Assembly: GCA_037367355.1 (NCBI GenBank)
Contig: CM074702.1
Location: 1,922,001-1,986,000 of the forward strand
From: Neoscytalidium dimidiatum
Taxonomy: Eukaryota; Ascomycota; Dothideomycetes; Botryosphaeriales; Botryosphaeriaceae
Length of the DNA stretch: 64,000 nucleotides
Direction of reading: 5' to 3'
In this document: positions 12,701 through 21,999 of the stretch, one piece after another
Position numbering within the stretch: position 1 is the first letter of the stretch
How the letters are laid out: each line of letters starts with the position of its first letter
Notes under the pieces: model-generated
Database searches by the model: none
Told to the model about the DNA's origin: nothing
The model's input: only the letters and a program-made list of their open reading frames with translations
Made by a program: the position numbers and the translations under genes

Positions 12701-13525
12701 AATGACGTTTTGCAGACCCATACGGATGATATTGATGATCTGGAGTCATGTCCGGTTGGCAACAGCGATGCCCTGTCGGATCCAGGCGACATCAATGATC
12801 ACGTAGAGGAACCTCTCGAAGTCCCTGCCGTGGCAGACGCAGAGTTGCCTGACCTACAAACTAGTTTGAAGCACGGGCTCAGCTCAAGCTCTGCTAGTTC
12901 TTCGGTGCGTCGTCAACGGCGACGCACAGTAATTACCATCGATTCCAGTTCAAGCTCTGCCGGGCTCCCGGTGCGTCAGCAACAGCAGCAGCAGCAGACA
13001 GTAATCACTATCGACTCCAGCTCATCAATGCACGCTGAAGAGCTTGAGTTGAACTCAAGCGCGAAGCTGATTCCTGAAGATCCCCGTTCTCAACTCATGT
13101 CCGACGCAGGGTTTGCGCAGATTGTCGGCTCCCCAGAGGTGCCTGAAGAGTCTACTGATACAAACGAGTCGGAAGAGGAAGAAGACGAGCTGGACATGGA
13201 CATACTCAACACTATCGTCGAGGACGAGGAGCTCGATATCGACGCAATCGAGGGCTTCGACGACATACAGAACTCCGATGAGAGTGTACCCTACTCTGAT
13301 GCCACCTTGCCGGACTCCGATGACAGCCTCCCGTACCCTCAGAGCAGTGTACCGTACCCCGAGCGTCGGCGGGTCTTCAGCCTTCAAACTGGTCGTCGGG
13401 CATACGGGGACCTACAGCAGGATGAGCAAGAACAACTTCTTGATCAGATCGTTGACAACTCAGCTGGCTCCAAGAGCGTGAACACGCTTCTCCACGCGCT
13501 TGACCAACTCAACGTGCTAGCGTGA
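6734..13525 (+). CDS. PRP8: PRP8 spliceosome core protein, N-terminal 1523 residues, fused to intein up to a frame-breaking duplication
   Basis: A continuous intron-free ORF of 2263 codons ending at a TGA created by a 44-bp duplication. Residues 1-1523 are PRP8: a proline-rich start (MSIPPPPGW), then in order the regions known as PRO8NT, PROCN, RRM_4 and U5-snRNA-binding, reaching the U6-binding/endonuclease-like region. Similarity to fungal PRP8 is unmistakable from start to the intein. From residue 1524 (Cys, position 11303) the reading is intein. PRP8 is the scaffold of the U5 snRNP and of the spliceosome active site and is essential. Without the duplication the frame would continue into the next entry and give a spliced extein of 2353 residues, the normal PRP8 size. 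The start was chosen as the first ATG before the conserved proline-rich segment. Confidence 0.95.
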   Translation: MSIPPPPGWSAPPPPGAPPGMSAPPPPGYRPPADPQVAKFAQKKKEWLRMQRQRFGEKRKGGFVETQKADMPPEHLRKIVKDIGDVSQKKFSSDKRSYLGALKFMPHAVLKLLENMPMPWESTREVKVLYHVNGCLTLVNEIPRVIEPVFHAQWATMWVCMRREKSDRRHFKRMRFPPFDDEEPPLSWSENIEDVEPLEPIQMELDENEDAPVYEWFYDHRPLLDTPHVNGPSYKTWNLSLPQMATLYRLSHQLLSDVVDKNYFHLFDMSSFLTAKALNVAIPGGPRFEPLYKDIDPNDEDFGEFNAIDRIIFRAPIRTEYRVAFPFLYNSLPRSVKVSWYSYPQAVYVRAEDPSLPAFYFDPVINPISSRAVAPKNIDVPHEDEIFGDDDEDDFELPAEVEPFLDDQELYTEDTASAIALWWAPFPFDRRSGRMVRAQDVPLVKQWYLEHVPQGQPVKVRVSYQKLLKTYVLNELHKKPPKALNSQNLMKSLKSTKFFQQTTIDWVEAGLQVCRQGFNMLNLLIHRKNLTYLHLDYNFNLKPIKTLTTKERKKSRFGNAFHLMREILRLTKLIVDAQVQYRLGNIDAFQLADGILYAFNHVGQLTGMYRYKYKLMHQIRTCKDLKHLIYYRFNSGPVGKGPGCGFWAPAWRVWLFFMRGIIPLLERWLGNLLSRQFEGRHSKGVAKTVTKQRVESHFDLELRASVMADLMDMMPEGIKQNKVNTVLQHLSEAWRCWKSNIPWKVPGLPAPIENIILRYVKSKADWWVSVAHYNRERIRRGATVDKTVAKKNLGRLTRLWLKAEQERQHNYMKDGPYVSSEEAVAIYTTMVHWLESRKFQPIPFPSVSYKHDTKILILALERLREAYSVKGRLNQSQREELALIEQAYDSPGTTLARIKRFLLTQRAFKEVGIDMNDNYSDINPVYDIEPIEKITDAYLDQYLWYQADQRHLFPSWIKPSDSEVPPLLVYKWAQGINNLDKVWEYQEGECNVMIETKLSKVYEKIDLTLLNRLLRLIMDHNLADYITSKNNVQLNYKDMNHTNSYGMIRGLQFSAFVFQYYGLMLDLLLLGLQRASELAGPPNAPNDFLQFRDRATETKHPIRLYTRYIDKIWVFFRFNAEESRDLIQRFLTENPDPNFENVIGYKNKKCWPRDSRMRLMRHDVNLGRAVFWDLKNRLPRSVTTIDWDDTFASVYSRDNPNLLFSMCGFEVRILPKIRNQNDEFPVKDSVWSLVDNRTKERTAHAFLQVTEEDIQKFNNRIRQILMSSGSTTFTKIANKWNTALIALFTYYREAAASTVNLLDTIVKCETKIQTRVKIGLNSKMPSRFPPAVFYTPKELGGLGMISGSHILIPASDKRWSKQTDTGVTHYRAGMSHDEETLIPNIFRYIIPWEAEFIDSQRVWTEYSQKRMEANQQNRRLTLEDLEDSWDRGLPRINTLFQKDRSTLSFDKGFRARTEFKIYQHMKSNPFWWTSQRHDGKLWNLNAYRTDVIQALGGVETILEHTLFKATAFPSWEGLFWERACLANGTQLLRYDGSKVAVEDVKEGDLLLGPDGGPRRAFNVVSGEDRLYRIKIGSRKEDLVVTSNHILVLHRKKGGRNKYEGLTTQGHRQRFEALLGELPDPSSEPAAAGRPNNLVKPRADFMDALRSALSWLLRAERGKVGATQVRNTLNGTTGITSGDECYSVKLPGGQGGKREYVTFAWGNPERTNLKGHPNHPPIFFATKEDAFAAAVAKSREIYDQGGITLATLRQRFEAKSANGKGGEIRIDSGIPNTFLLWNKNGSDLKIRVYCSRDYTKYGRAFTFPSWPDPNEAIDSEEDDEAIPDLTRPEVSAAERFETVEMTAAEFAALDDDEKCRYRLFRSPGFELPEHTVPVNPYFLGLWLGDGSRRSTIIHSNHELAVREFLISHAAELDLHLVWHGNLSYATVKNTRLAARPLPKANDDNTVRPARRQARQTIIKQRLAAGWKFQPNRAYGETRVWNRPMGDNDVLQTHTDDIDDLESCPVGNSDALSDPGDINDHVEEPLEVPAVADAELPDLQTSLKHGLSSSSASSSVRRQRRRTVITIDSSSSSAGLPVRQQQQQQQTVITIDSSSSMHAEELELNSSAKLIPEDPRSQLMSDAGFAQIVGSPEVPEESTDTNESEEEEDELDMDILNTIVEDEELDIDAIEGFDDIQNSDESVPYSDATLPDSDDSLPYPQSSVPYPERRRVFSLQTGRRAYGDLQQDEQEQLLDQIVDNSAGSKSVNTLLHALDQLNVLA
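12850..13060 (+). repeat. Ser/Gln-rich internal repeats inside the intein
   Basis: Two copies of a [18 protein letters not shown] segment (about 12928 and 12998) are each preceded by an Arg- or Gln-rich stretch, one with a CAG run of seven Gln. Ser runs before, between and after them make this part low complexity. It lies between the two endonuclease motifs, where inteins tolerate insertions. Confidence 0.8.
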
Positions 13526-13562
13526 ACACGCTTCTCCACGCGCTTGACCAACTCAACGTGCT
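13475..13562 (+). repeat. 44-bp perfect tandem duplication, breaking the PRP8/intein frame
   Basis: Positions 13475-13518 are repeated without mismatch at 13519-13562 (both copies start AGCGTGAACACGC and end CAACGTGCT). Because 44 is not a multiple of three, the second copy shifts the frame and creates the TGA at 13523-13525. Dropping one copy rejoins the two large PRP8 ORFs in frame. It sits about 90 bp before the second LAGLIDADG motif. Confidence 0.97.
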
Positions 13563-16533
13563 TATGCGCGAAGGAGTCGGCCCAGAAATTGACAAGAAGC
13601 ACATCCCTGCAGAGTACTTGAAGAACTCGCGATCTGTTCGTCTTGCCGTCCTCGCAGGATTACTCGACTCCGACGGCTGGTACATCTATCCTGAGAACAT
13701 GTTTGGCTTTAGTCAGAGTGAGCGCTGGCACTCATCTCTCTTTTGGGATACGGTTGCCCTTGCACGATCATTGGGTTTTGGTGTCTGGACCAAACGGCGT
13801 ATGATGTGGAACCCAGATCGTACGGAGCGATTCCCTCAACTTCTCGCCCAGATTTCCGGCAACGTGGAAGAAATTCCGTGTCTCCTTGCGCGCAAGAAAG
13901 CAGTTCCACGCCTGATCCCTCAGGTGCATAGCTTTGCTATCAAAGATATCGCTCTCGAACCAGAGGCCACTAAGTGGGCTGGTTTCCGGGTCGATCAAGA
14001 CCAGCTATACTTGCGACACGACTATCTCGTGCTACACAACAGCGGCTTCGAGGAGTCTATGAAATTTAAGAAGCTTACGAATGCTCAGCGGTCTGGTTTA
14101 AACCAAATTCCCAACCGTCGGTTCACTCTTTGGTGGTCGCCGACAATCAACCGCGCCAACGTCTACGTCGGTTTCCAGGTTCAACTTGATCTGACTGGTA
14201 TCTTTTTGCACGGCAAAATTCCTACGCTAAAGATCTCTCTCATTCAAATCTTCCGTGCTCATTTATGGCAGAAGATTCACGAATCAGTTGTGATGGATTT
14301 GTGCCAGGTCTTCGACCAGGAGCTTGAAGCGCTCGGCATCGAGACCGTGCAGAAGGAGACAATCCACCCTAGGAAGTCGTACAAGATGAACAGTTCCTGT
14401 GCTGATATCCTCTTGTTCGCCAGTCACAAGTGGAGTGTGTCCCCTCCGTCGCTTCTCTACGATACCAAAGACACTATGACTGCTACGACGACGAACAAAT
14501 TCTGGATTGACGTGCAGCTGCGGTATGGCGATTATGATTCGCATGACATTGAACGTTATGTCCGTGCGAAATATCTCGACTACACGACTGACAGCATGTC
14601 CATTTACCCGTCTGCTACCGGTCTTATGATTGGTATAGACTTGGCTTACAACCTCTACTCTGCATACGGGCAATACTTCCCCGGTCTGAAGCAGCTTGTT
14701 CAGCAGGCTATGGCGAAGATTATGAAGGCCAACCCAGCCTTGTACGTTTTGCGTGAGCGTATCCGGAAGGGCCTGCAGCTATACGCTTCTGAGAGTAACC
14801 AGGAATTCCTCAACTCCCAGAACTACTCGGAGCTTTTTAGCAACCAGGTGCAGCTCTTCATCGACGACACCAACGTCTACCGTGTCACCATCCATAAGAC
14901 CTTCGAGGGTAACTTGACTACTAAGCCCATCAACGGCGCTATCTTCATCTTCAATCCTCGTACTGGTCAGCTGTTTTTGAAGATCATTCATACTAGCGTC
15001 TGGGCTGGTCAGAAGCGTCTTGGACAATTGGCGAAATGGAAGACGGCTGAGGAAGTGGCTGCGCTTATCCGTTCGTTACCTGTCGAAGAACAGCCGAAGC
15101 AGCTAATCGTCACCCGCAAGGGCCTTCTGGACCCCCTTGAGGTTCATTTACTCGACTTCCCCAACATTTCCATCCGTGCTTCCGAACTGCAGCTTCCTTT
15201 CCAGGCGGCCATGAAGGTTGAGAAGCTCGGTGACATGATTCTCAGAGCAACGGAGCCGCAGATGGTGTTGTTCAACTTGTATGACGAGTGGCTGAAGACC
15301 ATCTCCTCCTACACGGCCTTCTCGCGTCTGATCCTCATCTTGCGCGCCCTGCACGTTAACCAGGACAAGACCAAACTTATCCTGCGCCCCGACAAGACAG
15401 TCATCACGCAGGAGCACCACATCTGGCCCACGCTCTCGGACGAGGACTGGATCAAGGTTGAAGTTCAGCTTCGTGATCTGATCTTGAACGACTATGGCAA
15501 GAAGAACAACGTCAACACATCCAGTCTAACAAGCAGTGAAGTTCGTGACATCATCCTGGGAATGGAGATCAGCGCACCGTCCCTTCAGCGTCAGCAGGCC
15601 GCCGATATCGAGAAGCAGCAGCAAGAGCAGCAGCAGCTCACCGCTGTAACTACTAAGACGCAGAATGTGCACGGCGAGGATATTGTTGTGACGACCACGT
15701 CTCAGTACGAGCAGGCTACCTTCGCCTCAAAGACTGAGTGGCGTACTCGTGCTATTGCGACCAGCAATTTGAGGACGAGGGCGAACAACATCTACATCAG
15801 CTCGGATGACATCCGGGAGGATGACCACTACACGTACATTATGCCGAAGAACATCCTCAAGCGCTTCATCACGATTGCAGATCTGCGCGTACAAGTGGCC
15901 GGTTACCTTTATGGAAACTCACCGCCAGACAACGAGCAGGTCAAGGAGATCAAGACAATCGTAATGATCCCGCAAGTGGGCAACACGCGCGATGTGCAGC
16001 TGCCGCATCAATTGCCGCAGCACGAGTACCTAGCCAGCATGGAGCCGCTGGGCATCATCCACACGGTGTCTGGCAACGAGCTCCCTTACATGAGCCCGAT
16101 GGACGTCACGCAGCACGCCCGCCTTATGAATGCGCACTCCAGCTGGGACAAGAAGACAGTCACCATGACAGTGTCCTTCACCCCCGGCTCCGTCTCGCTC
16201 GCGGCCTGGGCGCTGACGCCGCAGGGCTACAAGTGGGGCGCCGAGAACAAGGACTTGCAGAGCGAGCAGCCCGCCGGCTTCGCGACCAACATGGGCGAGA
16301 AGTGCCAGCTGCTGCTGTCGGACAAGATCAGGGGCTACTTCCTCGTGCCAGAAACGGGCGTCTGGAACTACAGCTTCATGGGCAGCGGCTTCGGCGCTGT
16401 CGAGAAGAAGCCCATCGACGTGAAGCTGGATACGCCCAAGGCTTTCTACGACGATATCCATCGGCCGCTGCATTTCATGAGTTTTGCGGAGCTTGAGGAT
16501 ATCTGGGTGGATCGGGAGAACCAGTTTGAGTAG
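13522..16533 (+). CDS. PRP8: PRP8, rest of intein plus C-terminal 830 residues
   Basis: It lies in a different frame from the first PRP8 ORF and overlaps its stop by 4 bp. The first in-frame ATG is 13564. The first ~170 codons finish the intein: the second LAGLIDADG motif (LAGLLDSDG at 13651-13677) and the C-terminal splicing block ending VLHN at 14040. Extein resumes with Ser at 14041 ([12 protein letters not shown]) and covers the remaining endonuclease-like region, the RNase H-like domain IV and the C-terminal Jab1/MPN-like domain, ending with [11 protein letters not shown] and TAG at 16531-16533. A Q-rich stretch (about 15600-15650) is seen in the linker before the MPN-like domain. As drawn, this ORF cannot be translated from the same start as the first half unless the frame shifts, the duplication is an artefact, or it is expressed separately. 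Confidence 0.93.
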   Translation: MNTLLHALDQLNVLMREGVGPEIDKKHIPAEYLKNSRSVRLAVLAGLLDSDGWYIYPENMFGFSQSERWHSSLFWDTVALARSLGFGVWTKRRMMWNPDRTERFPQLLAQISGNVEEIPCLLARKKAVPRLIPQVHSFAIKDIALEPEATKWAGFRVDQDQLYLRHDYLVLHNSGFEESMKFKKLTNAQRSGLNQIPNRRFTLWWSPTINRANVYVGFQVQLDLTGIFLHGKIPTLKISLIQIFRAHLWQKIHESVVMDLCQVFDQELEALGIETVQKETIHPRKSYKMNSSCADILLFASHKWSVSPPSLLYDTKDTMTATTTNKFWIDVQLRYGDYDSHDIERYVRAKYLDYTTDSMSIYPSATGLMIGIDLAYNLYSAYGQYFPGLKQLVQQAMAKIMKANPALYVLRERIRKGLQLYASESNQEFLNSQNYSELFSNQVQLFIDDTNVYRVTIHKTFEGNLTTKPINGAIFIFNPRTGQLFLKIIHTSVWAGQKRLGQLAKWKTAEEVAALIRSLPVEEQPKQLIVTRKGLLDPLEVHLLDFPNISIRASELQLPFQAAMKVEKLGDMILRATEPQMVLFNLYDEWLKTISSYTAFSRLILILRALHVNQDKTKLILRPDKTVITQEHHIWPTLSDEDWIKVEVQLRDLILNDYGKKNNVNTSSLTSSEVRDIILGMEISAPSLQRQQAADIEKQQQEQQQLTAVTTKTQNVHGEDIVVTTTSQYEQATFASKTEWRTRAIATSNLRTRANNIYISSDDIREDDHYTYIMPKNILKRFITIADLRVQVAGYLYGNSPPDNEQVKEIKTIVMIPQVGNTRDVQLPHQLPQHEYLASMEPLGIIHTVSGNELPYMSPMDVTQHARLMNAHSSWDKKTVTMTVSFTPGSVSLAAWALTPQGYKWGAENKDLQSEQPAGFATNMGEKCQLLLSDKIRGYFLVPETGVWNYSFMGSGFGAVEKKPIDVKLDTPKAFYDDIHRPLHFMSFAELEDIWVDRENQFE

Positions 16534-16930
16534 CTGGGATATCCTTTTTTTTTGTCTTTGAGAGGGTATCGGGGGATGGTGGTGCTGATGGTGGCTGGGA
16601 TAGAGTGAATTCATGGGGTTTGATGGTCGAGGCTTAGTTGAGTTATGCGAGTTCATGGCGTCTTAAAGGTTCTCTTTCCGAGGTCTCCGGGATGGGTTGG
16701 AGGAGGATTCCGGTCAGCCACTCACTAACTTCTTCTTCTCTCTTTTGATTTTGCAGCGGAAGCACAGGCATTGTATTCTGTGAACGGGGAGATGTTTAGC
16801 AACACGTGAAAGGGCGGTGGATGGGTGTTGTATCATAATCAAGACAGGGTTTCAAAATTTGCATGCATATGTCCACGATGCCGGCGGCCTTCTCATGTGA
16901 CTCTGATGCAACGGAAGTCTTTCGCACACG
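16534..16930. other. PRP8 3' flank, no gene seen
   Basis: It contains a T-run (16545-16553) shortly after the stop, plausibly part of the 3' untranslated region. No coding signal was seen before the palindromic array. Confidence 0.4.
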
Positions 16931-16935
16931 CAGTG

Positions 16936-17000
16936 GGAGCAATCGTCCGGACATAAATGTCACGGGAATTTCTAGACATCTACGTCCAGACGGCTGCTTC
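16936..17000. repeat. Palindromic element 1 (16-bp arms, 33-nt spacer)
   Basis: Left arm 16936-16951, right arm 16985-17000. The arms are complementary at 12 of 16 positions and all four mismatches are transitions. Core GTCCGGA/TCCAGAC. First of four elements of identical geometry. Confidence 0.75.
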
Positions 17001-17125
17001 CACTGTACATGGCTCCTAATGAAGGGATTCGTTGCTACAACACCGTTATGACCTTCCCGGGTGGGAAACGGTGGTAATTGCGATTACCGCCTGCTGGAGT
17101 GGCAAGCATCTTCTTGTGTCGAGTT

Positions 17126-17190
17126 GAAGCAGTCGTCCGGACGTACATGTTCCTGACATCGTCGAACTTTTGCATCCGGACGACTGCTTC
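17126..17190. repeat. Palindromic element 2 (perfect 16-bp inverted repeat, 33-nt spacer)
   Basis: Left arm GAAGCAGTCGTCCGGA at 17126-17141, exact reverse complement at 17175-17190. Its spacer matches the reverse complement of the spacers in elements 3 and 4, so this copy is inverted relative to them. Confidence 0.88.
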
Positions 17191-17284
17191 TACTGCCCAT
17201 GGACTGGGATGTGGCAGAGGGTAGTTGTCGCAACATCTTATGAGTTTTCGACTGTAGCAGTAGGCAGCCTTTCTGTATGAAGTC

Positions 17285-17349
17285 GAAACAGTCGTCCGGA
17301 CACAAGAATTCGACGATGTCGAGAAGACTGGCGTCCGTATGGTTGCTTC
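17285..17349. repeat. Palindromic element 3 (degenerate arms, 33-nt spacer)
   Basis: Left arm 17285-17300 (GAAACAGTCGTCCGGA), right arm 17334-17349. The arms are degenerate, complementary at about 10 of 16 positions, with mostly transition differences. The spacer is again 33 nt and contains the motif TTCGACGATGTCGAG shared, inverted, with element 2. Confidence 0.7.
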
Positions 17350-17446
17350 AACTCGCTACGGGCTATGCGCGACGTAAGAGGTCCGTAAGCTCAACACCAT
17401 GGTGGCCTTCCTCCTACGGGCCGGACCAACTTCCGCGTGTGGAGCT

Positions 17447-17511
17447 GAAGCAGTCATCCGGATGCAAAAGCTCCATTACATCAGCAACATCTACGTCCGG
17501 ACGAGAGTTTC
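17447..17511. repeat. Palindromic element 4 (16-bp arms, 33-nt spacer)
   Basis: Left arm GAAGCAGTCATCCGGA at 17447-17462, right arm 17496-17511, complementary at 12 of 16. Spacer 33 nt, starting TGCAAAAG and ending ACATCTACG. Confidence 0.72.
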
Positions 17512-17677
17512 CACAGCCCCGTGCGGCGCAAAAGGCTTTTGGCGAAAGAGAGGGGGGGTGACTTAGTTGTTCCAATCACTCCCGCGGCCGATCATCCTCA
17601 ATCTTGCTGAGAAGCGCAGCTTGAATTGAATTTCTCTGCATCAACACACCAAGCGCGGACCGCATGCACGCATTCTC

Positions 17678-18138
17678 TCAAGCTGTGCTCCGCTCCCGCA
17701 TGGCTCGCAGGGCCTTCGTCCGCAGCTCCATGTACGCGGAGTCAAGGAACGGCGAGCGCTCTGCTCGCGAATTGAATTGTTTCACTTCTCCTGCCTCTGC
17801 TGCTGCGGATCCGCCGGTTGCCACGGTCATTATTCATGCAGGTCATAAAATGATGACTCGATGTTGGGTGCGGGCGGGTTTGGGCCGGGGCAGGGTCTCG
17901 TGCGAGGAACTGGGTACTTACCACCTTTCTTGGCCTTGGTGGACCGTCGCCTTGCTGCTGTCCCTGTTGATGCGCTCAAATCCAGCGTGCCGCGCGCGTC
18001 CGTGGCTTTTTCTGTGACGCTGCTGGTACCGAGTGACGTCGCTCCGGCCTTCTTCAGAGGCGGGCCTTTGGGACGAAGGGCGCGCGACGTCGGGCGATGG
18101 AGTGAGGTGGCATCTCGTGACTTCTGCACCGTGGCCAT
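17678..18138 (-). CDS. Small basic protein of unknown function, two exons
   Basis: Exon 1, 18138-17922, starts MATVQKSRDATSLHRPTS. A GTAAGT donor at 17921 joins the acceptor CCGCAG to exon 2, 17802-17678, in matching phase (stop TGA). The product is about 113 residues. The first part is Ser/Thr/Lys/Arg-rich and probably disordered. The C-terminal part (AERSPFLDSAYMELRTKAL, then a basic end) looks like an amphipathic helix and is the best sign that the gene is real. I recognise no family. It lies between the palindromic array and a (GT)n tract in its 5' region. Other exon choices are possible. Confidence 0.5.
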
Positions 18139-18178
18139 TATTCGTTTGCTTGAGGTCAGGCTCTTTCGACCCCGCGTA

Positions 18179-18209
<31 letters not shown>

Positions 18210-21200
18210 TGTGAGGCTTAGGGTTGGATTTGGGTTTCGGCGGTGGAGCGTCTTGCCGAATCGAGGAAATGGTGGTTGTCAGAGAGTATGCGGCCGGGGT
18301 GAGCGAGAGCGAGAGGGGGGCGGCTACTTGGCGGCTTTTTTCCCTCAAGGATGGAGCTCGCCGCGGCAGGGTTAGGGCATTGCTGGTTTGAGTTAGCATG
18401 AGCGAAGGGCGATAGTGGCCGTGGGCCTTCTTCTTCCTTCTTGCCAGATGGAATCGTGGCGGTGTGGATATGCAACCTCAGATCTTGGTTCTGAGGACTG
18501 CGAGAACGGACGCTTTTGGGAAATGCGGCTGCTGTTGTTGCACGGAATCCGAGCAACTTCGGAGAGGCCTGTGGCACCGACTTTTGGCGGAAGGCACGCA
18601 CCGGGCAAAGTTGTTGCCGCTGCTTCTACTTCTTCAGCTCGCTTTTCGTCGGACAAACAGCCTCCGCCCAGCCTCATCTCCCTTGGTCAGATTCCCTGAC
18701 TTGTATCAGTATGAGACCCGGGCATATCCTACTGCATCGGCAATTTTCCTCTGGCAAGCACGTCAGCCTTGGCGATGGATAAACAAATGGGAGTGAGGCA
18801 GACATGCAGAAGTCACCAGCCCGTCTCGATCCGCTGCAGAGACGGACCTTGTGCGAGGGCGGGACGGCCCACGCCCACAAACGCCCCCAGCCCGTCAGCG
18901 CGACCACCGAACAGCCCCCCTCTGCGCGTGATCCTTCGATCCTCAACGGCCAGCAAGCCCTCGACCACTCCTCATTCCTCGTCAATCCCGGATGATCCTT
19001 ACTCCCAAAGGTAGGAGCCGGTGAACAGGCCCTTCGGAATCGGCGCCGAAAGGCCAACTTCTTTTTTTTTTTTTGTCTTCCTGCCAACTGCGCCGCAGTC
19101 GCGGCATCATAAGTCTGACAGTAGTCATGTCCGCGCGTTTAGTTCCGCCGGCACGGGACGGATGCCGCCCTCCTGCAAGCAAAGAATTGCAAACGCGCAC
19201 CGCAGCCATGGTCTCCACCGGCCTCTCCGTAGCACTCCGTCCCCCTCTTGCCTCGCGCTGCGTTTCTCAATGCGGAAAATGGACTTTTCAGACGTTGGAA
19301 GTTGTTTGCTCTGCCCACGCGCCCGCGTGCTTTGGGTTTAGCCGTCGACGGTAGGGCTTGGTGGCTGCAGCAAGCACCAGAGGCGGTGAGTGACGATGGG
19401 CGTCCTTTGTCGTGGTGGTTTTGATCGATGCTGTCATGGCGCCCGGGTCGAAGGTCTCGTGTGCGCGCCGGCTTTGATTTATGTGCCAGTGTTGCTGTGG
19501 TACACCAGGGCCAACATGACGGCCGCTCGCCACTCAGGAACACCGATCTCGTCTTCAGCACCCACGAACTTCATTTACTTGGGATAAGGGCATTTCGGAG
19601 ACGCCCTATAGCATCGCAGAAGTCCTTCCTCGACCTTCACGCCCACCGTGCTGCTGCAGCTCCCACGGGACCAATCAGGCCCGCTGGTCAAGGTCCAATA
19701 ACAGGTGGATTCCTGCATGACGGATCGAATCATTCGTCATACGCTGGGAACCCTAGCCAAGGGCCATTTTGGAAGCATCTTGCCGGTCCCTGGAATCGAG
19801 CGTCGCCCTCCTTCAGAAGCACAGCCACCGGTCAAAGCGCCCACCATTTTCCTGAGAAGGGAACGGAAGCGAAAAATGCCCCAGACTGCGCCGTCTGTGT
19901 CACTGAAACGGTTCTCGTGTCTGTCGGGCCGCCATATCTCTCGCTACCGGACATCTTCCGTTCCTAGCGGATCCTACCGTCCGGAACTTACCCTTGCCCG
20001 ATGCTGATCCTGCCCGTGAAGGATCGCCGTTGCAATAATAGAGTAGGGTGGGATGCGGTTTTGTTGAAAGTGAAGTCGTTCTTCGGAGTCGCCGAAGAGG
20101 GCGTGAGGTGATGGAATCAGAAGATGTAGTAGCCTGATTCAGGGTTCCTGGTGGCGATGGGGGAATCCATCACTACCGTTAGCTAACAAATACAGCTTCA
20201 GACGCTCTGAATATCAGGTTCAGTAACTCACTGCAGGTCTCGAATGCAGCTGTCGCGCATGTTTCCATACTGGCGGAACATTCCACAAAACACTCAGCAA
20301 CGAACTCACTGGGACGCCGCAATTTTGCTGGTTTCCCTGAAACCCAGACAATCCATGAGGATTCCCCCCTAAGAAATCATTATCGACTGCAGATGAAAAT
20401 TACCATTCAGATAATGTCATCGGCCTTCATCATTTACCAAGGATGCTTCAGGCACAACATCTTCAAGTCTAAACGGGACTTGACGGCTTGCAGCTGGTGT
20501 TGTGTGTAAGTCTCGGGCCAGAAAAAAAATAAAAGCAAAAAGGAAACGGGACTCAGGTTGTCGTCTTGTGGCAATAAGATGCGAGGAGGTTACACTGTAC
20601 GTAGTGTGCTCACGTACACGCATCAGATCCCCGTCACTGTTGAGGGCCAGCACAATGATTAGGCGTGAGGACAGACTAGGTCTGAAGTATGCTCATCTGG
20701 AAGGTGCTCTCTAATTTATTATTCGTTTGTATCGCCCGCTTCCATTCTGCTAAACAACAACATATAACTAGACAAGTTCCCGGCGTGTCCGTCGCCACTG
20801 TTGTGTAGCTTGAAACCTCAGAAACATTATGTGTCACGTGAGTAATCCCGACACATCTGTTAAATAATCACCTTAACGGCTGGAGCCTCGTGGCACTCTA
20901 GCAACCCCTATTGGAACTATTCACTGAGCTAGGGGCCGAACATGACTATTTAACTATTATTGATACCGGTTGAAGAATCACAGCCTTCTGGAACGACCTA
21001 CTACCTCTATATCAGTTGCAAAGTAATCATTTCAATTAGTAAATGTCGAATGAGGATAGTGCACGGGCAAAGTGATGAGCCGCGTATTCGAACATGACGG
21101 AATTTCGTTGGTCCCGCTGGAGCCTGCTTTCCACACCGCTCTGATGTGGTGGAAACATAAGAGGTTGCATAGTTGATACGTCTTGACGAGAACTCGAACA

Positions 21201-21990
21201 TCTCAAAAACGCACGGTGAGAATGCAGTGGAAGTGAGACGGCCTATTTCAGCTACGAAGAAGAAGTCTAGTGCAGCCGAGGAATGCTTCTTAAGCGAAAA
21301 GCGGTTCTCATGCCGGACCATATACTGCATCAGATACCAGCACCATGTGCTTCCAGTAATGATATAATAACTTAAAACAGCGTATGGAGCCTATGAATGT
21401 TGCAACACGTGATTCCATACCTTTTTCTTGTTTTAATATTGAGAAGCCAGACTGCACGTCTTGTGTTTCTTTCAACACCTTGCACGTGTCAAAGCCTCGG
21501 ACTGCGAATGCACAGGAACATGGACTCACTTCGTTGGATAGTTCCTGGCGAAAGTTGATTGCCATATCTTTGATCTGATCTTTGCAAGAATAGAGCGGAC
21601 TTTTGCAGCTCAGTGAACATGCAGCTGATCGGCATCAAGCGATCAACGGGATTCTCACCATCTCATCAGAAGACTGGACTTTATCACGATCTGATAATGG
21701 AGCTTTGCATTCTACAGCAAGCCGGTTGAAGCTCGTGACTGTATAGTTGGGAGTTGACATCAATGGTACTCTGGGCTGGAACTTCACCAAATCGAGCACA
21801 GCAAACAAAGGGAGTCGCAGACGAAATTATTTGCTGCAGTGACAACGAGGTACCTTTCCCTTACCAATGAGTGCATGAAGGCTTGAACTGTGAAAAATAA
21901 CAAAGTCATACAAAGCCCAGGGACCATTTTAACAGCCGCCGCAGTCCCTCAGATCGATCATCCAAAAAAAAAAAAAAAAAAGAAACCCTC
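18139..21990. other. ~3.85 kb region without a recognisable gene
   Basis: It contains a (GT)n microsatellite (about 18180-18210), a T-run at about 19063-19074 and an A-run at about 21964-21982. Base composition falls clearly to AT-rich from about 20.4 kb. The longest ORF (19428-19967) has no familiar motif and biased composition, so it is not annotated. From 20.7 to 21.9 kb nothing protein-like is seen on either strand. Confidence 0.45.
18180..18210 (+). repeat. (GT)n microsatellite
   Basis: An almost uninterrupted GT dinucleotide tract of about 30 bp just upstream of the small gene that starts at 18138 on the minus strand. Confidence 0.9.
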
Positions 21991-21999
21991 CGCAAATGC

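Larger units (their letters stand above)
11303..14040 (+). other. PRP8 intein with LAGLIDADG homing endonuclease (about 898 residues if the duplication is discounted)
   Basis: Block A begins with the nucleophile Cys ([13 protein letters not shown]) directly after FWERA. Block B carries the T-x-N-H motif ([10 protein letters not shown], 11483-11505). The endonuclease has [11 protein letters not shown] at 12371 and LAGLLDSDG at 13651; both keep the metal-binding Asp. Block F/G ends VLHN, and the next extein residue is Ser. The junction A|C...HN|S before GFEESM is the site used by PRP8 inteins of other fungi. Between the two LAGLIDADG motifs lies an unusually long (~350-codon) acidic, Ser/Gln-rich stretch that looks disordered. 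The N- and C-terminal splicing halves look intact; the frame break lies in the endonuclease part. Confidence 0.93.

Noticed and set aside
13478..13520. GT...AG spanning one copy of the duplication, read as a spliceosomal intron that could repair PRP8
   Set aside because: It starts GTGAAC and ends GCTAG but is 43 nt long; removing it leaves the frame shifted by one. A 44-nt removal is needed, and no GT/AG pair nearby gives that.
16936..17511. The repeat array as a CRISPR array
   Set aside because: The units are palindromic, diverged, spaced about 160-190 bp and lie in a eukaryotic nuclear context with no cas genes.
19428..19967. 179-codon plus-strand ORF in the gene-poor region
   Set aside because: No domain, no splice-compatible partner and His/Ser/Pro/Arg-biased composition. 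It cannot be supported as a gene.
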